Shown: positions 53,018 to 62,052, counted from the stretch's first letter. The stretch: 64,000 nt of DNA from Planctomyces sp. (GCA_019636235.1 JAHBXW010000018.1:1-64000); one strand, 5' to 3'. The notes: a model not told the origin generated them from the letters alone. A program made the numbers and translations.

Positions 53018-54382
53018 TCAGACCTGCAGGCCGTGCAGTCGGCCCGTGCTGTCGCCGATGAAGTCCGACGGCGCGCCGACGCGGTCCAGCATCGACAACA
53101 GCAGGTTGCACATCGGCGTCTCAGTCGGGTACTGGATGTGCCGCCCCGTGTCGATCGTCCCCCCCGCGCGTCCCGCCATCAGCACCGGCAGGTTGTCGTG
53201 GTTGTGGCGGTTGCCGTCGCCCAGGCCGCTGCCGTACAGCACCATGCAGTTGTCGAGCAGCGAGCCGTTGCCTTCCGGAATCGACTTCAGCCGCTGCAGC
53301 AGGTAGGACAGCTGCGTGACATGGAAGTGATTGATCTTGCGGATCTTGGCATGCTTCTGCGGATCGCCGCCATGGTGCGACAGGTCATGATGCCCGTCCG
53401 GAACCTCGATTTGGCGGTAGCTGCGGTTGCTGCCCGCGTCGGCGAACATGACTGTGGCGATGCGGGTCGAGTCGGTCTGGAAGGCCAGGACGACCATGTC
53501 GCACATCAGCCGCAGATGCTCGGCGTAATCCTTCGGCGTTCCTTCCGGAACGGGGAAGTCCGCCAGCTCCTCCGGCAGTTCGGGCGCGGCGGACTGTTCG
53601 ATCCGCCGTTCAATTTCCCGCACGCCCGTCAGGTATTCGTCGAGCTTGCGCTGATCGCTTTTCCCGAGCCGCGTCTGCAGCGTGCGGGCGTCGTCCGCGA
53701 CGAAGTCCAGCAGGCTCTTCTTGAGAGCCTCGCGCTGGCCGCGGCCCCGCGTCGCCTCGGAAGCGTTGCCCGAACCGAACATCCGCTCGAAGACCAGCTT
53801 CGGATTCGTCTCCTTCGCCAGCGGATTCGCTTCGCCGGCCCAGGAAATGTTCGACGAGTACGCGCAGCTGTATCCGGAATCGCAGTTGCCGGCGCTGCGG
53901 CCCCCTTCGCAGCCCAGCTCCAGCGAGGCGAACCGCGTCTCGCGGCCGATGGCGCGGGCCGCCATCTGGTCGACCGACATGCCGGATCGGATGTTGGCGC
54001 CGGCCGTCTTGCGAGGCTGCGCGCCGGTCAGAAACACCGACGCGCTGCGGGCATGGTCGCCGGGGCCGTCCCCGTTCGCCCGCCCCTTGTCATGCGTCAG
54101 GCCGGACAGCACCAGCAGATCGTCCTGCACCGGCGCCAGCGGCTCGAGAACATAGGGCAGCTTGAACCCGAACCCCTGCGTCGCGGGAGTCCAGTCCTGC
54201 ATATGCACGCCGTTGGGGACGAAAATGCAGGCCATCCGCTGCGGCGGTCCGCCGGCCGCGGCCCGCGCGATCTCCGACCCGAACAGCCGCGCTGAACGCG
54301 TCGACTCCAGGAACGGCAGCGCCAGCGAAACTCCCAGACCTCTTAGCATCATGCGACGGGCAGCGAAGTGTTGTCCGCTCAT
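53018..54382 (-). CDS. DUF1552 exported protein (second copy)
   Basis: A 454-residue DUF1552 protein with a twin-arginine-like leader (AARRMMLRGLGVSLALPFLE). Conserved segments are ACIFVPNGVHMQDWTPATQG, PVQDDLLVLSGLTHDKGR, DGHHDLSHHGGDPQKHAKI and SLLDNCMVLYGSGLGDGNRH. It differs clearly from the 17-18 kb copy, so this is an old duplication or separate acquisition. The start overlaps the upstream DUF1592 stop by one base (TGATG), giving strong translational coupling. As for the family, the fold resembles alkaline phosphatases and the substrate is unknown. Confidence 0.92.
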   Translation of the reverse strand: MSGQHFAARRMMLRGLGVSLALPFLESTRSARLFGSEIARAAAGGPPQRMACIFVPNGVHMQDWTPATQGFGFKLPYVLEPLAPVQDDLLVLSGLTHDKGRANGDGPGDHARSASVFLTGAQPRKTAGANIRSGMSVDQMAARAIGRETRFASLELGCEGGRSAGNCDSGYSCAYSSNISWAGEANPLAKETNPKLVFERMFGSGNASEATRGRGQREALKKSLLDFVADDARTLQTRLGKSDQRKLDEYLTGVREIERRIEQSAAPELPEELADFPVPEGTPKDYAEHLRLMCDMVVLAFQTDSTRIATVMFADAGSNRSYRQIEVPDGHHDLSHHGGDPQKHAKIRKINHFHVTQLSYLLQRLKSIPEGNGSLLDNCMVLYGSGLGDGNRHNHDNLPVLMAGRAGGTIDTGRHIQYPTETPMCNLLLSMLDRVGAPSDFIGDSTGRLHGLQV

Positions 54383-56310
54383 CAGGGGTCTCCTTTGGCT
54401 TCCCGAAGTAGGAAGGGATCGCTCAACACAATCCCGGTGACGAGTGCACTCATGCGGTACTCATGGTCCGCCAGCCGCTTCGTGATCGCCTTGACGGCGC
54501 AGCGGTCGTAGGAAACAAGTCCCCGGCCAATCGCATAGGTTAACAGCTTTTCCGTCAGGCATCGCGAAAAAGCCTCCCGTTTTCGCTCGGCCAGCACGTC
54601 CATCAACTCGCCCGCATCCGCGAACTCCGCGCCCCCCGGAAGAGTCCCCGAGGGATCGATCGCAAACCGGCCGTCCAGCGCGCGGTACGCGCCGATCGCG
54701 TCAAAGTTCTCCAGCCCGAAACCCAGGCTGTCCATCTGAAAATGACACACCGAGCAGGACGGGTTGCTGCGATGCTGTTCCATCCGCTCCCGGAGCGTGC
54801 CCAGCAGGTCGGCTTCCTCGTCGAGCGGCTCGATGCCGGCCGGCGGCGGCGGGGGCGGCTCGCCCAGGATGTTGTCCATGATCCACTTGCCGCGCTTCAC
54901 CGGCGATGTGCGCGTGGGGTTCGATGTCAGCGTCAGGATGCTGGCCTGCGTCAACACGCCGCGACGTCCCTCGGGCAGCGAGACCTTCACGAACTCCTCG
55001 CCCTCGACGCCCGGAATGCCGTAGTGCTGCGCGAGCCGCCCATTCACGTAGGAAAAGTCGGCCGTCAGGAATTCGAGCACGCTGCGGTCCTCGCGGATGA
55101 TGTTCTCCACGAACATCTGCGTCTCCCGCAGGGCCGCCGCCCGCAGCCCCGCATCGAACGCCGGGAACCGCTCCGGATCCGGTGCGATCGTCGCCACGTC
55201 CCGCAACTGCAGCCATTGCCCGGCGAAATTGTCCACCAGCGCCCGCGACTTGTCGTCGCGAAGCATCCGCACGACCTGCTCTTCCAGCACGTCGACCTTC
55301 GTCAGTTCGCCGCGCCGGGCGACGTCAAACAGCGCCTCGTCCGGCATGCTGCTCCACAGGAAGTACGACAGCCGGGTCGCGATTTCGAAGTCGTTCAGCT
55401 CGCGGATGCCGTCCTCATCCCCCGGTTCGGGGTCGCTCTCGACGCGGAACAGGAAGTGGGGCGAGATCAGCGCGGCCTGCACGACCAGCCGCATGCCGTT
55501 CTGCCGCTGGCCCCCCGAACCGCCCTGGCGGTCCCCCTGTCGGGCGCGGCGACGGCCGCCGCCTTCGCCGCTGGTCGCCGAATTGTGCAGCGTCACCAGC
55601 CGGTCCAGCTCCGCGTCCGTCACCGGACGACGCCACGCGCGAAACACGAAGTCCGCGATGTTCGCCCGCACCGACTCCGGCGCGCCCGCCGGCTCATGCG
55701 TCAACAGCCGCCCGCGCAGCTCCTCGCTCGCGAACACGTCGTCCGCGATCCGTTCCGCCGCCGTCAGATACTTCTCCATCAGCACCGGCGGCAGCGTCAG
55801 CACGTCCGCGATGTTGTCGAACCCGTTCCCGACGTCGTCCGACGGAAAATCGTCCGCCGGCCGAAACCGCACGCCCAACAGGTCCCGCACCGTGTTGTTG
55901 TATTCCGCCCGATTCAGCCGTCGCAGCGTCACCCGCCCGGGATGCCGCTCGCCGGAGCAGTCGAACCGATCCAGCTCCGCGTGGATCGCCCGCATCACAT
56001 CCTGCAGCTCCTGCTCGCTGGGCTGCTCCTGATCGGACGGCGGCATCTGCCGGCCCTCAAGCATCAGCAGCACCCGCTCCCAGACGCCGAAATCCTGCTG
56101 GACGTTCGCCGAGTCCCGGTACACGTCGAGGCCGAGCTTGGCCTCCGGCTCGGACCCGCTGTGGCAGCCGTTGCAGTGCGTTTCGAGAAACGGGGCGATG
56201 TCGCGGGAGAATGACGGCTCGGCGGATTCCTCCGCCTTGGCCGATGCCCCGAACGCCGCGCCGACGACCAGCGCGAGAAGGGGTCGGGTGAGCCGGTCAG
56301 TCCAGGCCAT
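54382..56310 (-). CDS. DUF1592 cytochrome-like protein (second copy, no PA14)
   Basis: A 642-residue exported protein. The signal peptide is followed by a planctomycete cytochrome-type CNGCH motif (Cys46, Cys49, His50), a QMPPSDQEQPSEQEL segment, DUF1587 (LRRLNRAEYNNTVRDLLGVR), DUF1595, DUF1592 (RLSYFLWSSMPDEALFDVA), DUF1588 with a second CSVCH, and DUF1585 (LLTYAIGRGLVSYDRCAVKA). Unlike the 19-21 kb relative, it has no PA14 insertion. A good TATACT lies upstream on the minus strand (56461-56466). It is the first gene of an operon with DUF1552. Periplasmic electron transfer is inferred from the haem motifs only. Confidence 0.92.
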   Translation of the reverse strand: MAWTDRLTRPLLALVVGAAFGASAKAEESAEPSFSRDIAPFLETHCNGCHSGSEPEAKLGLDVYRDSANVQQDFGVWERVLLMLEGRQMPPSDQEQPSEQELQDVMRAIHAELDRFDCSGERHPGRVTLRRLNRAEYNNTVRDLLGVRFRPADDFPSDDVGNGFDNIADVLTLPPVLMEKYLTAAERIADDVFASEELRGRLLTHEPAGAPESVRANIADFVFRAWRRPVTDAELDRLVTLHNSATSGEGGGRRRARQGDRQGGSGGQRQNGMRLVVQAALISPHFLFRVESDPEPGDEDGIRELNDFEIATRLSYFLWSSMPDEALFDVARRGELTKVDVLEEQVVRMLRDDKSRALVDNFAGQWLQLRDVATIAPDPERFPAFDAGLRAAALRETQMFVENIIREDRSVLEFLTADFSYVNGRLAQHYGIPGVEGEEFVKVSLPEGRRGVLTQASILTLTSNPTRTSPVKRGKWIMDNILGEPPPPPPAGIEPLDEEADLLGTLRERMEQHRSNPSCSVCHFQMDSLGFGLENFDAIGAYRALDGRFAIDPSGTLPGGAEFADAGELMDVLAERKREAFSRCLTEKLLTYAIGRGLVSYDRCAVKAITKRLADHEYRMSALVTGIVLSDPFLLREAKGDP

Positions 56311-56624
56311 GCCGTCGTCCTGCGGGGGTTCGGATCCGCGGTTCCGGGCGTCCCATCCAGGACGTTATCGGTCTCGCAGCTCAATGAGGAACAGACGTTC
56401 GGCGGCGCCGCGCCAGGCAGGTGGGAAGGAGGCGGGGCCGCACCAGGAAGGTCAATCTTAAGTATAACCCCGGTCAGACGATCTGGCACCGCCGGATCAC
56501 GGGAAATCGGGACCGTTCCGGCGAAGTGCGCGATTCGCTCCCGAGCGCCGGCATTCTGAAGTCCAGTTCATATTCCACAACCGGAGAATCCGTCTCCGCC
56601 TGCTCCTCAAGATTCCGGGGTTCC
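56311..56624. other. 314-nt intergenic region with a coding-like remnant
   Basis: It lies between the DUF1592 gene and miaB, both on the minus strand. It holds a candidate promoter at 56461-56466 and a start-less acidic frame at 56474-56626, listed separately. Confidence 0.45.
56461..56466 (-). promoter_or_regulatory. Candidate -10 element (TATACT) for the DUF1592/DUF1552 operon
   Basis: TATACT, in GGTTATACTTAAG on the minus strand, is the most AT-rich spot of the gap. It is 150 nt before ATG 56310. No clear -35. Confidence 0.4.
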
Positions 56625-56626
56625 TC
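56474..56626 (-). pseudogene. Start-less acidic coding-like stretch downstream of miaB
   Basis: In the frame shifted by one base from miaB, the minus strand reads EEPRNLEEQAETDSPVVEYE then LDFRMPALGSES... and stops at TGA 56474-56476, 51 codons in all. The acidic, balanced composition looks coding, but there is no start except a late ATG. It may be the 3' end of a lost gene, or chance. Confidence 0.25.
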
Positions 56627-58208
56627 ACACCAGAATCGGCAGCAGCCCGGCGCTTCCGTGTTGGACCTCCCGCGTCACGATCCGGCCCATCAATGTCGTC
56701 CCCGTGCAGTCGTCGATTTCGATGTCTGCCAGCGTCCCGGCCAGCCGCGGATTGCCGTCGAACACCACGATCCGGTCGCAGGTCGTCCGCCCAACCAATT
56801 GCTGGACGCCGACCGGCGCCGGTTGCGGCTGCCCGACGACCGGCGAATCATCCCGGTGAACCACCGACAGCGGCACGAAATCCGGATCGTGCGAACCTCC
56901 GCCGCTGCTGTGCGTCTCCGGCGACTCACCCCCGCCATGCCACCCCGGCAGCGCCTCGGCCCCCCGCCCCTTCGCCGACCGCTTGCTCAGGCCCTCCACC
57001 AGCACTTCCACCCGGCGGCCCAGAAACTCCGCGTTGTCCTCCTCGCTGATCTCCGTCTGCAACGCCAGCAGCTCCTGGTTCCGCCGCCGCTTGACGTCCT
57101 CCGGCACATCGTCCGGCAACAGCTCGTGCGCCTTCGTCCCCGGCCGCGGGCTGTACTTGAAAATGAAGCTGTTCTTGAAGCGATGTTCCCGCACCGCATC
57201 GAGGCTCTTCTGAAACGACTCCTCCGACTCGCCGCAGAAGCCCACGATGAAGTCGCTCGATACCGCACAGCCCGGGACCGTCGTCCGGATGCGGTCCATC
57301 ATCTCCCGGTAGTCCTCAACCGTGTAGCCCCGCTTCATCCGCTTCAGGACGTCGTTGCAGCCGGCCTGCAACGGCACATGCAGATACCGGGACGCCTTCG
57401 GCAGGTCGCGGACGGCCTGCAGCAGGTCGTCGCTCATGTCCTTGGGATAGTTCGTGACGAACTTGATCCGCAGGATGCCGGGGATCTCGTGGATCGCCGC
57501 GACCAGATCGCTCAACCGCCAGGTTCTGCCGTCCTCGACGACGCGATAGCTGTTGACCGTCTGGCCCAGCAGCGTGACTTCAAGGACTCCCTGTTCAGCG
57601 AGGCGACGGGTCTCGTGGAGGATGTCGCGCGGCGGGCGGCTCTGCTCGGGGCCGCGCGTCATCGGCACCACGCAGTAGGTGCAGAACTTGTCGCAGCCGA
57701 TCATGATCCGCACGTAGGCCTGCCAGGGAGACGGCCGCATCTCCGGATCGCGGAGCGGGTCGTAGCTTTCGAAGCTCGCGGCGACGTCCGCGCGCGTGCC
57801 GTCCCGTCGGCCCAGGCTGAGAGCCGTCTGCCGCTCCCGCGTCGATCGGGCGGCGTCGACCAGCCGCGGAATCTCGGAGAGCTGCCCCGTGCCGACGATC
57901 AGGTCGACGTGCGGCGCCCGCTGGAATATCTGTTCCTGGTCCTTCTGCGCCATGCAGCCGATGACGCCGATCACCTGGTTGGGACGTTTGCGGCGGGCGA
58001 ACTTCAGCCGGCCCAGCTGGCTGTAGATCTTCTGTTCGGCGTGCTCGCGAACCGAACAGGTGTTGAACAGGACGGTGTCCGCCGCCTTGTAGTCGGACGT
58101 CAGCGAATAGCCCTGCTGCCGGAGAGCGGCGACGACGAGCTCGCTGTCGAGCACGTTCATCTGACAGCCGACCGTTTCGATGTACAGAAGTCCGTTGTGC
58201 TGAGACAT
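56625..58208 (-). CDS. miaB: tRNA-2-methylthio-N6-dimethylallyladenosine synthase
   Basis: A 527-residue radical-SAM methylthiotransferase that adds a methylthio group to i6A37 of tRNA. The N-terminal cluster cysteines are in GCQMN, FNTCSVREHAEQK and IGCMAQKD; the radical-SAM CxxxCxxC is in GCDKFCTYCVVPMTRG. Other family segments are LLGQTVNSY, HVPLQAGCNDVLKRMKRGYT and SSDFIVGFCGESEE. The C-terminal TRAM domain is split: about 55 residues rich in Gly, Ser and His (about 417-470, including GGGESPETHSSGGGSHDPDF) separate VEVLVEGLSKRSAKGRG from VGRTTCDRIVVFDG. Family members are usually about 440-480 residues. TACCAT on the minus strand (58252-58257) may be the -10. Confidence 0.95.
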   Translation of the reverse strand: MSQHNGLLYIETVGCQMNVLDSELVVAALRQQGYSLTSDYKAADTVLFNTCSVREHAEQKIYSQLGRLKFARRKRPNQVIGVIGCMAQKDQEQIFQRAPHVDLIVGTGQLSEIPRLVDAARSTRERQTALSLGRRDGTRADVAASFESYDPLRDPEMRPSPWQAYVRIMIGCDKFCTYCVVPMTRGPEQSRPPRDILHETRRLAEQGVLEVTLLGQTVNSYRVVEDGRTWRLSDLVAAIHEIPGILRIKFVTNYPKDMSDDLLQAVRDLPKASRYLHVPLQAGCNDVLKRMKRGYTVEDYREMMDRIRTTVPGCAVSSDFIVGFCGESEESFQKSLDAVREHRFKNSFIFKYSPRPGTKAHELLPDDVPEDVKRRRNQELLALQTEISEEDNAEFLGRRVEVLVEGLSKRSAKGRGAEALPGWHGGGESPETHSSGGGSHDPDFVPLSVVHRDDSPVVGQPQPAPVGVQQLVGRTTCDRIVVFDGNPRLAGTLADIEIDDCTGTTLMGRIVTREVQHGSAGLLPILV

Positions 58209-58251
58209 GGAAAGGCAGGTGGGACGGGCGGACGATTCCGAGAAAAGCGTC

Positions 58252-58257
58252 CCATGG
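58252..58257 (-). promoter_or_regulatory. Candidate -10 element (TACCAT) for miaB
   Basis: TACCAT on the minus strand lies 43 nt before ATG 58208. No clear -35. Confidence 0.3.
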
Positions 58258-58368
58258 TAAGCGGCGGCGGCGCCTGCGAGAACCGGGAATCCTTCAGCGG
58301 CGGGCGCGCGGCCCCTGGGCGCTGACGATTCCGCACGCGCTGTTTCCGCACGCGTTCGAATTCGCAGC

Positions 58369-58374
58369 TACACT
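58369..58374 (+). promoter_or_regulatory. Candidate -10 element (TACACT) for the NeuD-like gene
   Basis: TACACT, in the context GCAGCTACACTGG, lies 57 nt before ATG 58432. It is identical to the hexamer before xylB. Confidence 0.35.
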
Positions 58375-58431
58375 GGTGCAGGCCGTCCCTGCGCTCGCAG
58401 GGGGCGGCTCGGGCCTGGTCGAAGTTCCTTT

Positions 58432-59145
58432 ATGTCGCGATTTTCGCAGCCGTTGATGATCTGGGGCGCGGGCGGACATGCCAAAGTCGTCGCCGATTCG
58501 GCACGGCTCGCCGGCTGGACGATCGGCGGCTTTGTCGACGACTCCCACCCCTTGCGGCACGGGCGGCCGTTCTTTGGGGGACTGGTCGTCGGAGGGCGGG
58601 AGACGCTCCATTCCGGGATCGCCGTCGCGCTGGCGCTCGCGGACTGCCACGCCCGTCTGCACTGCGCCCAGTACGCGCTGGACCGCCAGTTGTGGCTGCC
58701 GGTGCTGGCGCATCCCCGAGCCTGCATCGCTTCGTCGGCCCGGATTGCGGAAGGTTCGTTTCTGGCCGCCGGGGCGACGATCAACCCCGATGTTGTCCTG
58801 GGCGTGGCGGTCATAGTGAACACCGGGGCCACCGTCGATTACGACTGCGAGCTCGACGACGGCGTCCATGTCGCCCCGGGCGTGCATCTGGCGGCCGGGG
58901 TGAGCATCGGCGAGCGCACGCTCGTCGGCATCGGCGCGGTTGTGAAGCCGGGCGTCCGCATCGGCAGCGACTGCACCATCGGCGCCGGCGCCGTCGTGAT
59001 CCGCAACATTCCTGACGGCACGACAGTGTACGGATCGCCCGCCCGACCCCGGCCCGCGCTGGCTGACATCGCCGACTCGACGCGGGACGCTTCCGAGCCG
59101 CCCCCCGGCGACAGCCCGACGCCGCCCGCGGCTGCGGCCCCGTGA
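58432..59145 (+). CDS. NeuD/PglD-like sugar O-acyltransferase (left-handed beta-helix)
   Basis: A 237-residue acyltransferase. The N-terminal part is a small Rossmann-like domain (LMIWGAGGHAKVVADSARLA, GWTIGGFVDD). From about 100 the hexapeptide repeats form a left-handed beta-helix: ARIAEGSFLAAGATINPDVV, IVNTGATVDYDCELDDGVHV, IGERTLVGIGAVVKPGVRIG, then the closing GSPARP. The catalytic His lies in CELDDGVHVAPG. Relatives acetylate sialic acid or UDP-sugars for surface glycans. The Pro/Ala-rich C-terminal 30 residues are extra. No glycan-synthesis genes are nearby, so the substrate is open. Confidence 0.85.
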   Translation: MSRFSQPLMIWGAGGHAKVVADSARLAGWTIGGFVDDSHPLRHGRPFFGGLVVGGRETLHSGIAVALALADCHARLHCAQYALDRQLWLPVLAHPRACIASSARIAEGSFLAAGATINPDVVLGVAVIVNTGATVDYDCELDDGVHVAPGVHLAAGVSIGERTLVGIGAVVKPGVRIGSDCTIGAGAVVIRNIPDGTTVYGSPARPRPALADIADSTRDASEPPPGDSPTPPAAAAP

Positions 59146-59265
59146 TGAGCGATGCCCGGCGGACGGACCGGCTGGCTTGCATTTCGTCGCGCCGGCGCGG
59201 AGTCTGATGACGCTGATCGTCGACGCTGCTTCCCAAGATGCGACCACCTCTGACGGGCGACGCTG

Positions 59266-59676
59266 ATGGCCGACAAACTGAAGAAGAAGTCCGCGAAGAA
59301 TGGCTCCCAGGCGACGCTCATCACACGCATCGTCGTGTTCGGCATCCTGGGGGTGTTGCTGATCCTCGCGCTGCTCGACTTTCGCAAGAAGCAGGGGGCG
59401 CAGACATCGGCCACGAAAATCCGCGAGCACCTGGCGGCCAAGGAGCGGACGTCTGAGGACATGCTCAAGTCGGAGCTGACGGCGTTGTTGACCGGTTCCC
59501 CGGCGGTCAGTTCGATTTCGCCGTCCAGCGTGGCCGCGCTGGGGCTGGCCGCCGCGGCCGAGCGACTGGATTGGAAGGGCCCTTTCCGGACCTACACCAT
59601 CTTCGTCGGATACGGGGCCGGCGAGAACCCGCCGGTGGAAGTCATCGAAGGCCCGGGCGAGCCAGCCGACGAGTGA
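59266..59676 (+). CDS. Single-pass membrane protein, unknown
   Basis: A 136-residue protein I do not recognise. A basic N-terminus (ADKLKKKSAKNGSQATLITR) leads into one membrane helix (about 21-41, IVVFGILGVLLILALLDF). The outer part (helical KIREHLAAKERTSEDMLKSE, then FRTYTIFVGYGAGENPPVEV) would face the periplasm. No motif is apparent. It is co-directional with the NeuD-like gene after 120 nt and converges with the enolase-family gene. Confidence 0.6.
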   Translation: MADKLKKKSAKNGSQATLITRIVVFGILGVLLILALLDFRKKQGAQTSATKIREHLAAKERTSEDMLKSELTALLTGSPAVSSISPSSVAALGLAAAAERLDWKGPFRTYTIFVGYGAGENPPVEVIEGPGEPADE

Positions 59677-59721
59677 CGTCCGCCGGCCCCTCGAAGCGGA
59701 GCGGGCCGTCAGCCGCCGCTG

Positions 59722-61074
59722 TCAGAAGCCCAGTCCGTCGCCGACCAGCGCGCCGGTGCCGACGGTTCCGTCCTTGATGTCGAACATGGACGGGAATGTG
59801 CGCGCCCACTTCTTGTTCGCCGCGGGGCAATACTGCCGGCCGTTGCCTTCAACCGCCGCGACGGTCGGGATGCGGGCCGCCAGGCTGGCGGAGTGCAGGA
59901 ACGAGAATCCCGGGCAGGTGAGGTCCTGCACGCACAGGAACATGCCGAACTTCTGCGCGGCGGCCGCCGCGAACAGCGCCTCCGACTGCCCTTTGCAGGC
60001 CTTGAGGGCCACGCCGCTGTAACCCTGTTCGCGGGCCAGCTGGAGCGCCTCGTAGTCGACCAGCGATTCGTCAATGACGACCGGCTTGAGCTTCGCGGCC
60101 GCGTGCATCTTGTTTTCAGGATGCGCCGCCAGGTCGCGGTGCGTCGGCTGCTCGATGTACTGAATCCGCTCATACGCGGCCGGCGACTGCTCCCGCACCT
60201 GCTGCAGGAAATCGAGCACGTACTCGACGTTCGCACACTTCTCGTTGAAATCAACTGAGTACCACCACTCGGTCGCCTGCCGCTTCTGCTGCGCCTCGGC
60301 GACGACCCGCTCGACGTCCAGCACGCGCCGCACGTCCCAGGCCAGATCGTCCCCGGCCAGCTTGATCTTGAGATGCGTCAACCCATCCGCGCGGACCCAG
60401 TCGCCAAGCGTCTCGGGCAGGCCATCGCCGATCTTCGTGGCCACGTCCGAGGCCGACAGCGGGTCGAGCGCCCCGACCAGGTGATACAGGGGCATCCGGG
60501 GCTTGGGCTCGCGGAGCGTGTACTGATCCAGATATTCCCCCTTGAAGTCCTGATCCAGGTACTCCGAGAGGTCCCGGTTCATGAACTGCTTCGACAGCGC
60601 GTTGTAGCTGTTGACGTGATTCGCGCGGCCATAGGCGTCGTGGATCGCGGCGTCGAGCGGACTGGCGGCGACGAGTTCCGCGAGCCGCGGCATCGGTTCG
60701 GCGATGCCGAACTTCTGGGCCACCTTCTTGCCCAGGTGGTCGTACTCGCCGGACAGGTCGAACATCAGGTCCAGGGGATGCTCGAACTGGTCGAAGTCCG
60801 TGCAGATGTCGACGACCTGTTCGGCGAAGGCCGCCATCGCCTCCTCGGTCTGTTCCGGAGAGACTTCCGCGGAAGGCCAGGCCCAGAGATTCCCCAGAGG
60901 CATGCTCCCGAATCCGACGGCGTGCTTCTTCCCCCGGCTTTCGACGGTGACCTGCACGTTGACCAGCCGGGACCTGTCCATGACGCGACCACCGAACTTG
61001 AGCGGCGTCCGGAACGGACAGTTTTCAAATGAGACTTCAGCCTCCACGACGCGGATGTCGGACGCCTTGGGCAT
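59722..61074 (-). CDS. Enolase-superfamily enzyme (mandelate racemase/muconate lactonizing type)
   Basis: A 450-residue enzyme. The capping domain (IRVVEAEVSFENCPFRTPLK) is followed by a barrel with the usual acid/base and metal residues: LTHLKIKLAGDD (Lys pair), WYSVDFNEKC (Asp), IEQPTHRDL (Glu) and VVIDESLVDYEAL (Asp-Glu). The C-terminal GVALKACKGQSEA and VQDLTCPGFSFLH follow. Members abstract a proton alpha to a carboxylate; sugar-acid dehydratases are common, which would fit the nearby xylulokinase, but substrate is not readable. I chose ATG 61074 over a TTG 12 nt upstream. Confidence 0.82.
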   Translation of the reverse strand: MPKASDIRVVEAEVSFENCPFRTPLKFGGRVMDRSRLVNVQVTVESRGKKHAVGFGSMPLGNLWAWPSAEVSPEQTEEAMAAFAEQVVDICTDFDQFEHPLDLMFDLSGEYDHLGKKVAQKFGIAEPMPRLAELVAASPLDAAIHDAYGRANHVNSYNALSKQFMNRDLSEYLDQDFKGEYLDQYTLREPKPRMPLYHLVGALDPLSASDVATKIGDGLPETLGDWVRADGLTHLKIKLAGDDLAWDVRRVLDVERVVAEAQQKRQATEWWYSVDFNEKCANVEYVLDFLQQVREQSPAAYERIQYIEQPTHRDLAAHPENKMHAAAKLKPVVIDESLVDYEALQLAREQGYSGVALKACKGQSEALFAAAAAQKFGMFLCVQDLTCPGFSFLHSASLAARIPTVAAVEGNGRQYCPAANKKWARTFPSMFDIKDGTVGTGALVGDGLGF

Positions 61075-61289
61075 GACCTCGATCAAAGTGCGAGTAGGGC
61101 GGGACAGTCGGCGGCCGAATGACGCGCCAAGGAGCGGCGAAGCAGTGCACGCACAGGCCGCACTTCGACACCGTGCGGATTCTATCGGGCAGTTTTGAAG
61201 CCTTTCAAGAACGGATTTGCCAGTGCGTTCAGTTCGAGCGCCCGCGGCCGGCCCTCAGCGTCTGAAACCGACCGCGCCGAAAACCGCGA

Positions 61290-61319
61290 TTGCCCGGGTT
61301 TGAAAGGGTCGACTACGCT
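61290..61319 (+). promoter_or_regulatory. Candidate promoter before the 231-aa exported protein gene
   Basis: TTGCCC (61290-61295) and TACGCT (61314-61319) with an 18-nt spacer, 37 nt before ATG 61357. It is one of the few pairs here with sensible -35/-10 spacing, though the -35 is weak. Confidence 0.35.
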
Positions 61320-61356
61320 GATCGGCAGGCCACGATCGCTCGTCGAAGGAATCCGC

Positions 61357-62052
61357 ATGTCCGAACTTTCAGCCGCTCCCCCGCCCCCGCCCGCCACATC
61401 CCGGCTTCGCAGCCCGACCCGGCTGGGACTCGCCGCGCTCCTGGCTCTGACGACGCTCGCGCACAGCCGTCTGCCGGCGGCGGACCCCGCCGAGGCCCCC
61501 AACCCGCTCGACGCCTGCGAAGTCTATCCGCTGGGCGTGGGGCGCGAGTGGACCTTCCAGAGCGGTCCCGCCGAGCTGCACGAACGGGTCACAAAGCACG
61601 AACTCATCGGCGAGGAGCTCTGCGCCCGCGTCGAAACAACGCTCAATAACCGCATCGTCTCTTATGAGCACATCGCCGTCCGGGACGACGGCGTGTACCG
61701 CGTGGCCATCGCCGGCAAGCCCATCGAACCCCCGCTCCGGTTCATCATGCTGCCCGCCCGGGCCGGCGATACGTGGAAGGTCGACTCGCAGATCGTCGGG
61801 CAGTCTGTCCGGGGCGAGTTCAAAACCGACGTCCAGACGGTGAAGATCGGCGGCGAGGAAGTCTCCGCGCTGGTCGTGGACGGCAGGAACTTCCGCGCCG
61901 GCGACAACGAGATCGCGTTCAAGTACTTCTTCGTGCCGCAGGTCGGCAAGGCGAAGCAGATCGTCGAAACCAACGGTCAGACCGTCACCCTCGAACTCCG
62001 CGCGCTCCCCAACCCCGCGGCCGCCAAACGCCGCACCGCCCGCTCCGAATAG
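61357..62052 (+). CDS. Exported protein of unknown function, 231 aa
   Basis: A 231-residue exported protein. A Pro-rich start is followed by a signal segment (RLGLAALLALTTLAHSRLPA). The mature part is beta-rich with alternating strands: YPLGVGREWTFQSGPAELHE, CARVETTLNNRIVSYEHIAV, GEEVSALVVDGRNFRAGDNE, IAFKYFFVPQVGKAKQIVET. This looks like an outer-surface or lipocalin-like beta-sheet domain; I know no named family. GAAGGAATCC precedes the ATG. It precedes xylB by 174 nt on the same strand, which may be coincidence because xylB has its own promoter-like hexamer. Confidence 0.65.
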   Translation: MSELSAAPPPPPATSRLRSPTRLGLAALLALTTLAHSRLPAADPAEAPNPLDACEVYPLGVGREWTFQSGPAELHERVTKHELIGEELCARVETTLNNRIVSYEHIAVRDDGVYRVAIAGKPIEPPLRFIMLPARAGDTWKVDSQIVGQSVRGEFKTDVQTVKIGGEEVSALVVDGRNFRAGDNEIAFKYFFVPQVGKAKQIVETNGQTVTLELRALPNPAAAKRRTARSE

